Source of the DNA: UBA4416 sp963422675
GTDB taxonomy: Bacteria > Bacteroidota > Bacteroidia > B-17B0 > Aurantibacillaceae
Direction: 5' to 3'
Assembly: GCA_963422675.2 (NCBI GenBank)
Contig: CAXVYS010000024.1
Coordinates: forward strand, 62,001 to 126,000
Length of the DNA stretch: 64,000 nt
The position numbers and the translations under genes were made by a program. Of this stretch, positions 38,606 to 48,733 are shown piece by piece. How positions within the stretch are numbered: position 1 is the first letter of the stretch; each line of letters starts with the position of its first letter. Below the pieces are notes generated by a model, which saw only the letters and a program-made list of their open reading frames with translations, did no database searches and was not told the DNA's origin.

Positions 38606-39307
38606 CTATATCAATCCTTCATCTGCGAAGCTCAGATAATTGTTATCTCCAACAATGAGATGATCCTGCAAAATAATATCCATTAATTTAGACGCTTCCT
38701 TTACTTTTTTGGTTAATAAAATATCGTCGTTGCTTGGCTTTAAATTTCCTGAAGGGTGGTTGTGAGCCAGTATAATTCCACTGGCCAAATTTTCTAATGC
38801 AGGCTTTAAGATCAATCTCACATCCACTACCGTTCCGCTGATACCGCCTCTGCTAATACATTCTGTTTTTATAATTGTATTGCGCCTGCTCATAAATATG
38901 ACCCAAAATTCTTCGTAAGGTAAATCGCTTAGCTTCGATTTTAAAACATCGTAGGCTTGTTTTGAAGAAACAATTTTTTGTTTCTCTTCCATCCCCTCTT
39001 CTACTCTTCTTCTTCCAATTTCCAAAGCAGCAGCAATGGTTACGGCTTTAGCCTCACCAATCCCTTTAAATTTTTTCAGATCGCTTAACTGAAGTTTCGC
39101 AAGATGATTTATGGAATTTTTATTTTCGCCCAAAATCCTTTGTGCTAACTGAACCGCTGTTTCACTTCTGTTACCCGATGATAATAAAATCGCTAATAAC
39201 TCCGCATCCGAAAGTGCCTGCCGACCTTTAGACACAAGCTTTTCACGCGGCCGATCATCTTCGGCCCACGATTTTATATTCAAATGTTTATATGGGGATT
39301 CTTCCAA
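38606..39307 (-). CDS. radC: RadC family JAB-domain protein
   Basis: A 233-residue protein with an N-terminal helix-hairpin-helix region (KFKGIGEAKAVTIAAALEIG, about 81-100) and a C-terminal JAB/MPN domain with the metal site in LAHNHPSGNLKPSNDD. Despite the name, the role in DNA repair is unproven. The start is TTG: the family begins about ten residues before IKSWAEDDRPREKL, and an in-frame stop lies just upstream with no ATG between. Confidence 0.9.
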   Translation of the reverse strand: MEESPYKHLNIKSWAEDDRPREKLVSKGRQALSDAELLAILLSSGNRSETAVQLAQRILGENKNSINHLAKLQLSDLKKFKGIGEAKAVTIAAALEIGRRRVEEGMEEKQKIVSSKQAYDVLKSKLSDLPYEEFWVIFMSRRNTIIKTECISRGGISGTVVDVRLILKPALENLASGIILAHNHPSGNLKPSNDDILLTKKVKEASKLMDIILQDHLIVGDNNYLSFADEGLI

Positions 39308-39396
39308 CGTAGTGAAATTAATAAAAATTCCACACTAATATTGAGTAAATCATTTAAACTAAAATTTAATTTATACCTTTAGTCAAATCTATCTTT

Positions 39397-41940
39397 ATGC
39401 GCACATTATCCCTCTTGTTTTCTATACTTTGTGTTTCCGCTGGTTTATTTTCTCAACAAAAATTCACTTCCATCAATGGTGCAAAAATAGAATCGTATTC
39501 AAACGTTACTGGTCTTCCTTTGCTTGTATCTATTAGTGATTCAAAGAATTTATCTGTTGAGAAATTCTCTGTATGGCTGAACAAAGAATTCCTGCAAGAC
39601 GACCAGACATCTATTGTATTTACAAAAAAAGAGATTGATCCACTGGGGATGTTTCATTACCGTTTTGAGCAGTATTATCAGAATATTAAGATTGAAAGTT
39701 CCATGATTATTGCGCATTGCAATCACAATATTGTTAAATCTTTTAACGGTGATTGGTTTTCTTCCGTTAAACTTTCAAATGGAAAAAGTTTAACAGAAGC
39801 ACAGGCTTTACAATTTGCTTTAAATAAAGTAAAGGCACAAACGTATAAATGGGAAAATGAGCAGGAAGAAGCTCATATGAAAGCCATGCTTAAAGATCCG
39901 TCTTTTACCTATAAACCCATTGGTGAATTGGTTATTGTGCCGGTTATCGACAGTAAACAAAAAACCGTTGTTTTTCTATACGCCTATAAATTTAATATTT
40001 ATGCTGAAAAGCCACTTTACAGGGCAAATGTATATGTGGATGCTTCTACAGGACAAATTATTAAAGAACAAAATTTAATTTGCACGTCCAATGTTATCGG
40101 AACTGCCAATACAAGGTATAGCGGATCGCAAACCATGACTTCGGACAACTATACTACAGGTGGATACAGATTACGTGAAACAGGACGTGGAAATGGGATA
40201 GAGACTTATAATTTAAACAATACAACTTCTTACACCAATACAGATTTCACTAATAATTCAAGTACTTGGTCTTCTACCGGAATTGACCAGGTAGCTACAG
40301 ATGCGCATTGGGGGGCTGAAAAAACATACGATTATTATAATACAACGTTTAACAGAAACAGTATTGATGATAATGGCTTTACGCTTTTAAGCTACGTTCA
40401 TTATGATACGAATTTTACGAATGCCTTTTGGGACGGGCAGCGGATGACTTATGGCGATGGTGATATATCGTTAGGCTATAAAGAATTTACTGCGTTAGAT
40501 GTTTGTGGACATGAAATTACTCATGGGCTTGTACAATTTACAGCGCAATTAAGCGGAGGAGAATCGGATGCTCTTAATGAAGGGTTTGCAGATATTTTTG
40601 GAACTGCTGTAGAGTGGTATGCAAGACCATTGCTACGTAACTGGTTAATGGGAGAAGATCTTACCACGAATCATGTTCCGTTTAGAAACCTATCAAACCC
40701 AAATGCTTTACAACAACCGGATACTTATTTTGGTACGAACTGGGATCCCAATAATGAACCGCATAATAATAACGGCCCTTGTATCTACTGGTATTATTTA
40801 TTATCTGTAGGTGGTAACGGCGTAAACGACAATAGCCAATCTTACAACATTACCGGCATTAGCATGGCAAAGGCTTCTGCTATTGCTTATCGTGCCCTGA
40901 GTATTTATATGACACCTAATACGGATTATGCGAATGTGCGTGCCTTTACAATACAAGCTGCCAAGGATCTTTACGGTTCCTGTTCAAATGAAGCCATTCA
41001 AACAACCAATGCCTGGTATGCCGTAGGGGTTGGTTCCTCTTATCTTGCAGGGGCTATCATTCCTGATTTCATAGTAGATGAACCGGTAAAATGTACTGTA
41101 CCGGCTACGGCTAATTTTATAAATCAAACCAATAGCGGTTCAGCTTACATGTGGTATTTTGGCGATGGAGCAACAAGTACAAGCGCTAATCCGGCACATA
41201 CCTACACCGCAAGTGGCATCTATTCTGTGAAACTGGTAGCCACATCCTGCACCGGAGCTACTAAAGACAGTATTCTTAAAACATCCTATGTTAATGTGAA
41301 CACCACTAATCCTTGTACGTATATTATGCCGGCTTCAACAACTACTTACTCATCATGCACCGGAAAATTATATGATGACGGTGGTCAAAATGCGAATTAC
41401 AACGATAATACCAGTAAAGGAATTAGCATAGCCTTAAATCCGGGAGATTTACTCAGCTTAAAATTTAATGCTTTTGATATGGAATCGGGGTACGACTTTT
41501 TATATGTTTACAAGGGTTATGGTTCTACAGGGAGTTTAATCGGTGCTTATTCCGGTAATAACCTCCCCAACAACGGGCTTACCATTGCTACAAATACAAA
41601 TGTGATCACTATCATACAATCCTCCGATCAGTTTCAGAATATGCCGGGCTTTGAGCTCCAGTGGAATTGCATTTCATCCTCAGTAGGAGTAGAAGAACTA
41701 ACGGAGGCTAATGAAATAATGATCTATCCGAACCCTGCTGATCAGATGATTAACCTTCATAACATTAAAGAGGTTACACTCATCGAAATTACCAATGCTC
41801 TTGGAGAAATTGAGCAATCTGTAAAAGTAAACGGGCTGAATTCAACTACACTCTATACAAACCAGCTTAGTGCAGGAATTTACTTTATAAAACTATACAC
41901 CACTCAAAGCAGCATCACCAAAAAAATGATAAAACAATAG
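39397..41940 (+). CDS. Secreted M4 (thermolysin-like) metalloprotease with T9SS sorting domain
   Basis: An 847-residue secreted zinc protease. Order: signal peptide (1-20), FTP/PepSY propeptide (about 45-225), M4 catalytic domain with HEITH at 372-376 and the third zinc ligand in NEGFADIFG (Glu395), PKD domain (about 565-635: WYFGDGATSTSANPAHTYT), CUB-like domain (about 640-758: FDMESGYDFLYVYKG), and type A T9SS sorting domain (about 766-847: IMIYPNPADQMINLH to the terminal KMIKQ). It degrades extracellular protein, with the T9SS exporting it after Sec. A -7-like TACCTTTA lies 15 nt upstream of the ATG. Confidence 0.95.
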   Translation: MRTLSLLFSILCVSAGLFSQQKFTSINGAKIESYSNVTGLPLLVSISDSKNLSVEKFSVWLNKEFLQDDQTSIVFTKKEIDPLGMFHYRFEQYYQNIKIESSMIIAHCNHNIVKSFNGDWFSSVKLSNGKSLTEAQALQFALNKVKAQTYKWENEQEEAHMKAMLKDPSFTYKPIGELVIVPVIDSKQKTVVFLYAYKFNIYAEKPLYRANVYVDASTGQIIKEQNLICTSNVIGTANTRYSGSQTMTSDNYTTGGYRLRETGRGNGIETYNLNNTTSYTNTDFTNNSSTWSSTGIDQVATDAHWGAEKTYDYYNTTFNRNSIDDNGFTLLSYVHYDTNFTNAFWDGQRMTYGDGDISLGYKEFTALDVCGHEITHGLVQFTAQLSGGESDALNEGFADIFGTAVEWYARPLLRNWLMGEDLTTNHVPFRNLSNPNALQQPDTYFGTNWDPNNEPHNNNGPCIYWYYLLSVGGNGVNDNSQSYNITGISMAKASAIAYRALSIYMTPNTDYANVRAFTIQAAKDLYGSCSNEAIQTTNAWYAVGVGSSYLAGAIIPDFIVDEPVKCTVPATANFINQTNSGSAYMWYFGDGATSTSANPAHTYTASGIYSVKLVATSCTGATKDSILKTSYVNVNTTNPCTYIMPASTTTYSSCTGKLYDDGGQNANYNDNTSKGISIALNPGDLLSLKFNAFDMESGYDFLYVYKGYGSTGSLIGAYSGNNLPNNGLTIATNTNVITIIQSSDQFQNMPGFELQWNCISSSVGVEELTEANEIMIYPNPADQMINLHNIKEVTLIEITNALGEIEQSVKVNGLNSTTLYTNQLSAGIYFIKLYTTQSSITKKMIKQ

Positions 41941-42033
41941 GAAGAGCTACTGTATCGGAATGATGCAGGAAATTATATCCTGTTAAACATCATTTGTTTT
42001 AGTACTTTTACAGGTGCGCACGACAAGGCATCC

Positions 42034-43287
42034 ATGCTAAAAAATTCTCTTCAAATATTAAAGCATAAAGAATTCACCTGGTTTTTGTTTGCCCGCTTTT
42101 TCATTACGCTTGCCATTCAAATGCAAATGAGTACTATTTATTTGCAGATCTATTACGAATATTATAGAGGGGATGAGTTGGCATTAGGTTTAATAGGCCT
42201 TGCAGAGATTATTCCATTTATATTGGTTTCCTTTTTTTCTGGCCATACGGCGGATGTGATAAGCCGAAGAAAAATTTTAATTTTAGGATGTGCGGCTCTG
42301 TTAATTGGTTCCCTGTTTTTATGGGCATTCAGCAGCAATTCATTCTTGTTTTTAAAATTACTGGGTGTAGCAGCCCTCTTTAGTGTTGTGTTGGCTTTTG
42401 GAGTGATCAGGGCTTTTTTATCGGCCGCTACGCAGCCATTTATGAGCCAGCTTATCCCCAGAAATTTATATATACAGGCAGCAACATGGAACTCCACAGT
42501 TTGGCATACGGGTGCTATATTAGGCCCTGTACTGGCAGGCCTTATTTATGGTTTTAAGAATGGCAAAAATGCGGATTGGTGTTATGCGATTAATTGCTTT
42601 TTGTTTCTCCTTGCTATCCTTTTTTATGTATTGATTAAACCTAAAGCGATTCCTCCCAAAGAAAAAAATGAAAGCCTAATGGAAAGTATCAGTTCGGGCT
42701 TAAAGTTTGTATACAAAAATAACATGATCTTGAGCGCACTTTCTTTAGATCTGTTTGCTGTACTATTTGGTGGTGCAGTAGCCATTATTCCGGCTTTTAC
42801 AGATAAAATCCTGCACTTAGGTCCTGAAGCATATGGCTTATTAAGAACAGCACCGGCTATAGGCGCTGTAATTACTTCATTTTTTCTCACCATTAAACAA
42901 CCCGGGAAAACGGCAGGTTCTAACCTGTTATGGACGGTTGCCGCCTTTGGTGTTTGCACTATTTTATTTGCCTTATGTACCAATTACTGGTTGGCTTTTG
43001 CCATGCTTTTATTAACGGGAGCTTTTGATAATGTGAGTGTGGTAGTGCGGCATACTATTTTACAGTTAATGACTCCCGACAATATGCGCGGAAGAGTATC
43101 GGCGGTAAATAATATTTTTGTGGGATCGAGTAATGAAATTGGTGCCTTTGAATCGGGTGCTGTTGCAAAGTTGATGGGCCTGGTTCCTTCCATTATTTTT
43201 GGAGGTGGGATGACGGTAATTGTTGTGGGGATTGTCAACAAATTAAATCCCGAATTAAAAAAATTAGATCTTTCTAAAATAGAATAA
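42034..43287 (+). CDS. MFS transporter (EntS/enterobactin-exporter-like)
   Basis: A 417-residue transporter with about 12 membrane helices. The loop between helices 2 and 3 carries FFSGHTADVISRRKILILG, the MFS motif A. The N-half phrase FLSAATQPFMSQLIPRNLYIQAATWNSTVWHTGAILGP (about 130-166) is like the EntS/MFS_3 group of small-molecule exporters. Substrate unknown. The TAA overlaps the ATG of the next gene by one base (TAATG). Confidence 0.85.
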   Translation: MLKNSLQILKHKEFTWFLFARFFITLAIQMQMSTIYLQIYYEYYRGDELALGLIGLAEIIPFILVSFFSGHTADVISRRKILILGCAALLIGSLFLWAFSSNSFLFLKLLGVAALFSVVLAFGVIRAFLSAATQPFMSQLIPRNLYIQAATWNSTVWHTGAILGPVLAGLIYGFKNGKNADWCYAINCFLFLLAILFYVLIKPKAIPPKEKNESLMESISSGLKFVYKNNMILSALSLDLFAVLFGGAVAIIPAFTDKILHLGPEAYGLLRTAPAIGAVITSFFLTIKQPGKTAGSNLLWTVAAFGVCTILFALCTNYWLAFAMLLLTGAFDNVSVVVRHTILQLMTPDNMRGRVSAVNNIFVGSSNEIGAFESGAVAKLMGLVPSIIFGGGMTVIVVGIVNKLNPELKKLDLSKIE

Positions 43288-44066
43288 TGAGTTATCCTAT
43301 GAATGATATTAAAGAATTGCTGGAGGAAAAATACCTTCAGTTCAATACAACTGATTTTATTGAAACAGATCCTATTTCTATTCCCCACCAGTTTTCTAAA
43401 AAAGAAGATATCGAAATAGCTTCTTTGCTTGTGGCCACGATCGCCTGGGGGCAACGTGTTTCTATTATTAATAACGGAAACAAGCTCATGCGGTTAATGA
43501 ATCATGAGCCATATGAGTTTATTATGAATTTCTCTAAAAAAGATGCTTTACGGTTTGATGGATTTGTACACAGAACATTTAACGCAACCGATTGTGTGTT
43601 CTTTTTAAATTCACTTAAAAACATTTATAAAAAACATAACGGTTTGGAAGCTGCTTTTTCTAAGAATGTTCATCCTTCCGAAAAAGATGTAAAACAGGCT
43701 ATTAGTCATTTTCGGACTTTATTTTTAGAACCTCAGCATTTAACCCGTACAGAAAAACACGTTTCCAATCCTATGGCCAAGTCCAGTGCCAAGCGCTTGT
43801 GTATGTTTCTGCGCTGGATGGTACGTAAAGATAAACGCGGGGTGGATTTCGGTATTTGGAATTCTATTTCTCCTTCGCAACTATGTTTACCACTTGATTT
43901 GCATACCGGTAATGTAAGCCGGAAATTAGGTTTATTAACCAGGACTCAAAACGACTGGCAGGCCGTTGAAGAAATCACCTCTGTACTAAGAACATTTGAT
44001 AAAAAAGATCCGATCAGGTACGATTTTTCTTTATTCGGATTAGGCGCGTTTGAAGGATTTAAATAA
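43287..44066 (+). CDS. TIGR02757/DUF2400 family protein
   Basis: A 259-residue cytosolic protein with family stretches ASLLVATIAWGQRVSIINN (about 44-62), RLCMFLRWMVRKDKRGVDFG and LPLDLHTGNVSRKLGLL (about 198-214). The family is conserved in Bacteroidota and is a remote HhH-DNA-glycosylase-like fold by annotation, with no proven function. It is coupled to the MFS gene and overlaps the convergent oppC by 27 nt at the 3' end. Confidence 0.85.
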   Translation: MSYPMNDIKELLEEKYLQFNTTDFIETDPISIPHQFSKKEDIEIASLLVATIAWGQRVSIINNGNKLMRLMNHEPYEFIMNFSKKDALRFDGFVHRTFNATDCVFFLNSLKNIYKKHNGLEAAFSKNVHPSEKDVKQAISHFRTLFLEPQHLTRTEKHVSNPMAKSSAKRLCMFLRWMVRKDKRGVDFGIWNSISPSQLCLPLDLHTGNVSRKLGLLTRTQNDWQAVEEITSVLRTFDKKDPIRYDFSLFGLGAFEGFK

Positions 44067-45353
44067 TGTAGAAAGGGTTTTCACAAACGTAAATCTTTGG
44101 CTTATGGTAGGATGAGAATCTATCGCTTTTGAATCCATCGCATCATTTAATCCATTTCCCACTATCATAAAAGCCAATACGAGGAGGATAATAGCAAAAC
44201 CGGGGATGAATGCCAGGTACGCAGAATCAACCAATACATAACCTCTGTGCGCATTAATCATTTCTCCCCACGATGGTGTAGGAGGCTGTGCTCCAATTCC
44301 TAAAAAGCTTAAACCTGCTTCCGTTAAAATAGCGGATGCAAAATTTGATGCGGCAATAACAATAACAGGGCCCATTACATTTGGTAAAATATGTCTCATC
44401 ACAATTCGCATATCTTTATATCCTAAAGCTCTGCAGGCTTCAATAAATTCTTTTTCACGTAAACTTAGTATTTGTCCACGAATTAAACGTGCTACATCTA
44501 CCCACATAGTTAAACCCACCGCAATAAAAACCTGTACTATACCCTTCCCCAATACCAACGTAATTGCAATTACCAATAATAATGTAGGGATCGACCATAC
44601 AACATTTATCAGCCACATAATAGCATCATCTACCCAACCTCTGAAGTAGCCTGCTATTGCTCCTAATAAAATACCTATAATAATAGAAATAATCACAGAT
44701 ATAAATCCAACTGATAATGAAATCCGGGTACCAATAGTTAAGCGGCTCAATAAATCTCTACCCGCAAGATCAGTTCCTAAAAGATACCGTTTTTGTTCTA
44801 TATGGTTTTTAATAATTTCATTTTGTAACTCTTTTACCGAAAGCTTTAGCTTTTCACCGGTACTAATTTGATAGAACTCTATTTTGTTATGGAGGCTGTC
44901 ATTTTTAATAGGATAATTTGTATTTACATCGTACACCACATCTGCCAGATTGAAGGGGATCCTTGTTCCATTGTTTGGTGAGTTGCCGGTATATTCTTCA
45001 ACAATAATATCAAACCCGGAAAAACTGTAAGCATGCATAGGTATCGAAGAGTAATCTTTTATTTCTCCGAACACCATTTTATTGAACCAGTTTTTGGAAT
45101 GTTCTTTTTCGTTTTTTTGAACCAGCAACATATCTACTTTAAAGCCCGGTTTTTTAATGTGCAGTTCAGGTTTTTGATCGTTGGCAAAGGGTGTAGAATC
45201 AGAGGTGATCGTATACCCAAGAATTGATATTGCCGTTGCAAAGATTATTAGAAACAGGCCGAACATGGCCAGCTTATCCCTTTTAAAACGTCTCCAGGTT
45301 TGTTTGGAAAGCGATTCGGAACTATAGTCGGTATGTTTCTTTTTAAATAACAA
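44040..45353 (-). CDS. ABC transporter permease, peptide-type (OppC/DppC)
   Basis: A 437-residue inner membrane permease. An N-terminal cytosolic segment and first helix (FGLFLIIFATAISILGYTI, about 36-54) are followed by a long periplasmic loop of about 150 residues, then five helices with the coupling EAA motif EACRALGYKDMRIVMRHILP. The loop is much longer than in E. coli OppC but seems usual for Bacteroidota. It imports oligopeptides with an OppB-like partner, ATPases and binding protein, none of which lie in this window. The start is TTG, directly after the TGA of the GT2 gene. Confidence 0.85.
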   Translation of the reverse strand: MLFKKKHTDYSSESLSKQTWRRFKRDKLAMFGLFLIIFATAISILGYTITSDSTPFANDQKPELHIKKPGFKVDMLLVQKNEKEHSKNWFNKMVFGEIKDYSSIPMHAYSFSGFDIIVEEYTGNSPNNGTRIPFNLADVVYDVNTNYPIKNDSLHNKIEFYQISTGEKLKLSVKELQNEIIKNHIEQKRYLLGTDLAGRDLLSRLTIGTRISLSVGFISVIISIIIGILLGAIAGYFRGWVDDAIMWLINVVWSIPTLLLVIAITLVLGKGIVQVFIAVGLTMWVDVARLIRGQILSLREKEFIEACRALGYKDMRIVMRHILPNVMGPVIVIAASNFASAILTEAGLSFLGIGAQPPTPSWGEMINAHRGYVLVDSAYLAFIPGFAIILLVLAFMIVGNGLNDAMDSKAIDSHPTISQRFTFVKTLSTLFKSFKRA

Positions 45354-46484
45354 TCAATTAATTTTTTTTCCTTTCCAGGTAGGCTTAATAAAAAATGATG
45401 TTATTCCAATACTCAGTGCATATATCCAGTAGACACATTCAAAAGGCAGGAACCACCAAATATATTTAAGACGTCCTAAAAAATCTGAAGCTAAAAATAG
45501 CAACAAAAAATCAAAAACAAACTTTGCAGCTATAAAAATCGATAAATAAGGAATAATAAATGATTTTTTAAGGATTGCGACTAACAAAGCCATAAAAAGA
45601 AGGTTTGCACACACTACAATTAGCGCGGAAAACAAGTTGAGAGCACTTGAATTATACCTTGTTTTGGATGCCCAGCGTAATCTTTGCTTAAATAAAGAAG
45701 CAACCGTTGTTTGGGCAGTAGTTTTAACAATTAGCTCTCTTGAAAATAAATAATGTATGGCAGATGTATTTAATTTCTTAAGATCTTCCAGCAAAAAAAT
45801 ATCTTCTCCCGATGTAATATGAGCATGCGAGCTATAGCCATTTACCTGTTGATACGCACTTTTTTTAAACGCAAGGTTTGCACCGTTACACATAAACGGT
45901 TTTTGAATTCCGGCGTAGCCCGCAGTAATAGCAGTTAACGCCAGGTTCTCTACAATTTGAAATGCGGTAATTGGTTTTTCGTCTGCTTCAAAATCAACCG
46001 GCATCACCAGCATATTAGGCGAATACAGCTTAAAATAATCTGCAATTACGTTAAGCCATGTTGAATACCGGAACACCACATCGGCATCAGAAGTAATAAT
46101 AACAGGACCTTTGGCAACAGCAATACCGTGTGTGACATTATATTTCTTTCCCCGATGTATTGGTTGTTTTATTACCCGGTATTGAAGGGAAGTTTGTTGC
46201 AGCCACCGTTCAGCTATTTCAACGGTTTTATCTTCGGAAGCATCATCTATTAAAATGAGCTCGAAATAAGATTTAGGATACGTTTGTTTTACAAGTTGTT
46301 CCAGACATCTCTCAATGTTTTTTTCTTCGTTACGTGCCGAAATAACAATCGACATAAAAAGAGAATTTTCGTTTTGAGAAGAAGGCACATAGCGTTTTAA
46401 TTTACCAATCCCCACCAGGGCTAATGTAGTAAACGTTCCGTAAGCTACAATTACAAAAGCAAATATGTAAAGCTCAATTAGCAC
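45354..46484 (-). CDS. Membrane-bound family 2 glycosyltransferase
   Basis: A 376-residue protein with an N-terminal helix (about 4-25), a GT-A domain (SIVISARNEEKNIERCLEQL, LIDDASEDKT, ITSDADVVF, then GEDIFLLEDLKK and the acceptor-side RQRLRWASK) and three C-terminal helices (about 283-365). This is the processive/lipid-linked type (GlcNAc- or ceramide-like transferases). It starts with GTG, overlaps the upstream gene by 11 nt, and abuts oppC. The acceptor is unknown. Confidence 0.82.
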   Translation of the reverse strand: MLIELYIFAFVIVAYGTFTTLALVGIGKLKRYVPSSQNENSLFMSIVISARNEEKNIERCLEQLVKQTYPKSYFELILIDDASEDKTVEIAERWLQQTSLQYRVIKQPIHRGKKYNVTHGIAVAKGPVIITSDADVVFRYSTWLNVIADYFKLYSPNMLVMPVDFEADEKPITAFQIVENLALTAITAGYAGIQKPFMCNGANLAFKKSAYQQVNGYSSHAHITSGEDIFLLEDLKKLNTSAIHYLFSRELIVKTTAQTTVASLFKQRLRWASKTRYNSSALNLFSALIVVCANLLFMALLVAILKKSFIIPYLSIFIAAKFVFDFLLLFLASDFLGRLKYIWWFLPFECVYWIYALSIGITSFFIKPTWKGKKIN

Positions 46485-47436
46485 GTGCCGATCTGAAATA
46501 AACTTTTTCCTTTAAAATAACAATATACCCTGCCAGGCTTGGAAACACCACATTAATAATCCAAACCCATGTAGAAGCCAATACCACATTTACCGTAACA
46601 TCGCTTGTATTATTAAATACAAACAAGGCAATTGCAGCTCTTATCGCAGGCTCAATAAAGCTAATCATTGGTACTAAACTGGTAAACATAAAATAGGCTG
46701 CAATACTTGCAAAGCTTTGTAAAAATGCACTCTGTGGAGATAGCGCATGGTATATCAAATAAAATTGAAACGTAAATACCAGGTAACGAATGACCGATAA
46801 AAATACTAAGCGTGCCATCATTAATTTACTTAACCGAACCGTTTGCGAATCGCTGATATTTTTAAACCATTTGATGAATTTGAGTTTATTTTGTATAAAA
46901 TCAATATGCGTAATTGCCAGGCAAAAAAACAAAACCATTAGTACACCACCTGCCAGCATCCAATAAACAATAGCAGAGGAAGTGGAATTCTGATTTAATT
47001 TATAGGCAATGGCACACATCCCCATAATTACAGTAATAAGCATTTGAAACATTCCGTTTATAAAATGCAGTACTGTTATTACCGGCCTGTTTTCAGGTTT
47101 AAAGAAAAATATTTTCGCCAGAAATTCCATTGCTCTGCCGGGTGCAATGTTCCCCACGCATATTCCGGAAAATACCGATTTCATAGCTGTTCCGTATGAA
47201 ACCCGTTCAATTGTAGAGGTAATCATTTTCCATTTATAGCTCTCAATTCCCCAGTTTACGGGCATTAACAATAGAGTAGCAATAAGTACCAGGTATAATC
47301 CAGGCTCGGTGAGCCATACTAAAAACTGTTCTTTAAGTTGTGGAATAGAACTTAAACGCGCGTAAATAATATAAAAACTAATAAGGCCAATAAACAGCTT
47401 TATACCGATCGCTAATATCTTTTTTGGTTTAATCAA
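46474..47436 (-). CDS. Lysylphosphatidylglycerol synthase TM-region / UPF0104 family protein
   Basis: A 320-residue protein with about seven or eight membrane helices. WGIESYKWKMIT (about 62-73) and the family core CVGNIAPGRAMEFLAKIFFF (about 93-112) mark the flippase-like LPG_synthase_TM family. No synthase domain is attached. Such proteins often sit next to glycosyltransferases, as here, and may move lipids across the membrane. The start is TTG. Divergent from ruvC, 36 nt away. Confidence 0.78.
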   Translation of the reverse strand: MIKPKKILAIGIKLFIGLISFYIIYARLSSIPQLKEQFLVWLTEPGLYLVLIATLLLMPVNWGIESYKWKMITSTIERVSYGTAMKSVFSGICVGNIAPGRAMEFLAKIFFFKPENRPVITVLHFINGMFQMLITVIMGMCAIAYKLNQNSTSSAIVYWMLAGGVLMVLFFCLAITHIDFIQNKLKFIKWFKNISDSQTVRLSKLMMARLVFLSVIRYLVFTFQFYLIYHALSPQSAFLQSFASIAAYFMFTSLVPMISFIEPAIRAAIALFVFNNTSDVTVNVVLASTWVWIINVVFPSLAGYIVILKEKVYFRSARAN

Positions 47437-47472
47437 AACGGACTGAAAATAAAAAATTAAATTTACACAATA

Positions 47473-48033
47473 ATGGCAATTAACGACAGAATAATACTTG
47501 GAATTGATCCCGGAACTTTAGTAATGGGCTATGGGCTTTTGCATATCCAAAACAATAAGCTTTCGTTAATTTCCCTGGGCGTTATTCAATTAAGTAAATA
47601 CGACGAGCACGCCGACCGTTTAAAGAAAATTTTTGAGCGTGTAGTAGGTTTAATCGAAGAATATAAACCCGACGAACTGGCCATTGAAGCGCCCTTTTTT
47701 GGTAAAAACGTACAGTCCATGTTAAAGCTTGGAAGAGCTCAAGGTGTAGCCATTGCCGCTGCGTTATCCAAACAGGTACCTATGACAGAATACTCTCCTA
47801 AAAAAATTAAAATGAGTGTTACCGGCAATGGAAATGCCTCAAAAGAACAGGTAGCAGCTATGCTAGAAAATCTTTTGGCTTTTAAATATGAATCCAAACT
47901 TTTAGATGCAACAGATGCCCTGGCCGCTGCTGTTTGTCACCATTTTCAAAATAAAGGCGTTTCGGGCAATGTCAAAAAATCTTATACCGGTTGGGATACA
48001 TTTCTAAAAGATAATCCTTCCAGAAAAGCTTAA
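47473..48033 (+). CDS. ruvC: Holliday junction resolvase RuvC
   Basis: A 186-residue endonuclease that cuts Holliday junctions in partnership with RuvAB. All four acidic catalytic residues are present: Asp12 (GIDPGT), Glu72 (IEAPFFGKN), Asp145 and Asp148 (LDATDALAAA). The length is a little more than E. coli RuvC because of a C-terminal tail. A -7-like TAAATTTA is just upstream of the ATG. Confidence 0.96.
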   Translation: MAINDRIILGIDPGTLVMGYGLLHIQNNKLSLISLGVIQLSKYDEHADRLKKIFERVVGLIEEYKPDELAIEAPFFGKNVQSMLKLGRAQGVAIAAALSKQVPMTEYSPKKIKMSVTGNGNASKEQVAAMLENLLAFKYESKLLDATDALAAAVCHHFQNKGVSGNVKKSYTGWDTFLKDNPSRKA

Positions 48034-48170
48034 CATACCTTAATATTGGCTGTTTTACACCTCTTTAACGGCTAATCTGCCCTGAATCCTCTCTTTTTTG
48101 CTATCCCATGATAGTGATCCCATTTTAATTACATATATTTCGTATTCGATAGTTTTTAACCGAAAATTTA

Positions 48171-48668
48171 ATGAAAACCAAAAGCACTAAACTTACTATT
48201 TCAACCGAATTTGAAATGTATGATTCTATAGATGCCTTGCCAACGGAAGATCAGGAATTACTTAAAAAGGCTCAAAAAGCAGTAAAACAAGCGTATGCGC
48301 CCTACTCCGATTTTAATGTAGGTGCAGCCATTTTACTTCAAAACGGAAAAATCGTTACAGGCAATAACCAGGAAAATGCGGCCTATCCTTCAGGGCTTTG
48401 CGCCGAAAGAGTGGCCTTATTTTATGCGAATGCCAATTACCCGAAAGTAGGTGTAAAAGCAATTGCTGTCACTGTAAAATCGAACCTGCAAATCGTTACT
48501 GAACCTGTTACCCCCTGTGGCGCCTGTCGCCAGGTAATTTCCGAATACGAAAATTTATTCGAAAAGCCCATTCGTATTATCATGTCGGGAGAAAAAGGGA
48601 AAATACTGGTAACCTCTTCCATCGAAAATTTGTTACCCTTTATGTTCAACAAAAAACATTTAAAATAG
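48171..48668 (+). CDS. cdd: Cytidine deaminase
   Basis: A 165-residue enzyme that deaminates cytidine and deoxycytidine in pyrimidine salvage. Zinc and proton-shuttle residues: Cys77 and Glu79 in CAERVALF, Cys116 and Cys119 in PCGACRQV; substrate-binding SDFNVGAA and NQENAAYPSG are also present. An N-terminal extension of about 25 residues is typical for Bacteroidota. Single-gene unit; 137 nt separate it from ruvC. Confidence 0.95.
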   Translation: MKTKSTKLTISTEFEMYDSIDALPTEDQELLKKAQKAVKQAYAPYSDFNVGAAILLQNGKIVTGNNQENAAYPSGLCAERVALFYANANYPKVGVKAIAVTVKSNLQIVTEPVTPCGACRQVISEYENLFEKPIRIIMSGEKGKILVTSSIENLLPFMFNKKHLK

Positions 48669-48713
48669 AGAAAGCAAACCCTTTTCAATTAAACAAATTC
48701 TATTAATTTTGTA

Positions 48714-48721
48714 ACTTATTA
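48714..48721 (+). promoter_or_regulatory. Putative -7 promoter element (TAATTTTG) for pdhA
   Basis: A perfect TAnnTTTG match ending 12 nt before the pdhA ATG. No clear -33 TTG is seen. Confidence 0.6.
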
Positions 48722-48733
48722 ATCACGAAATCT

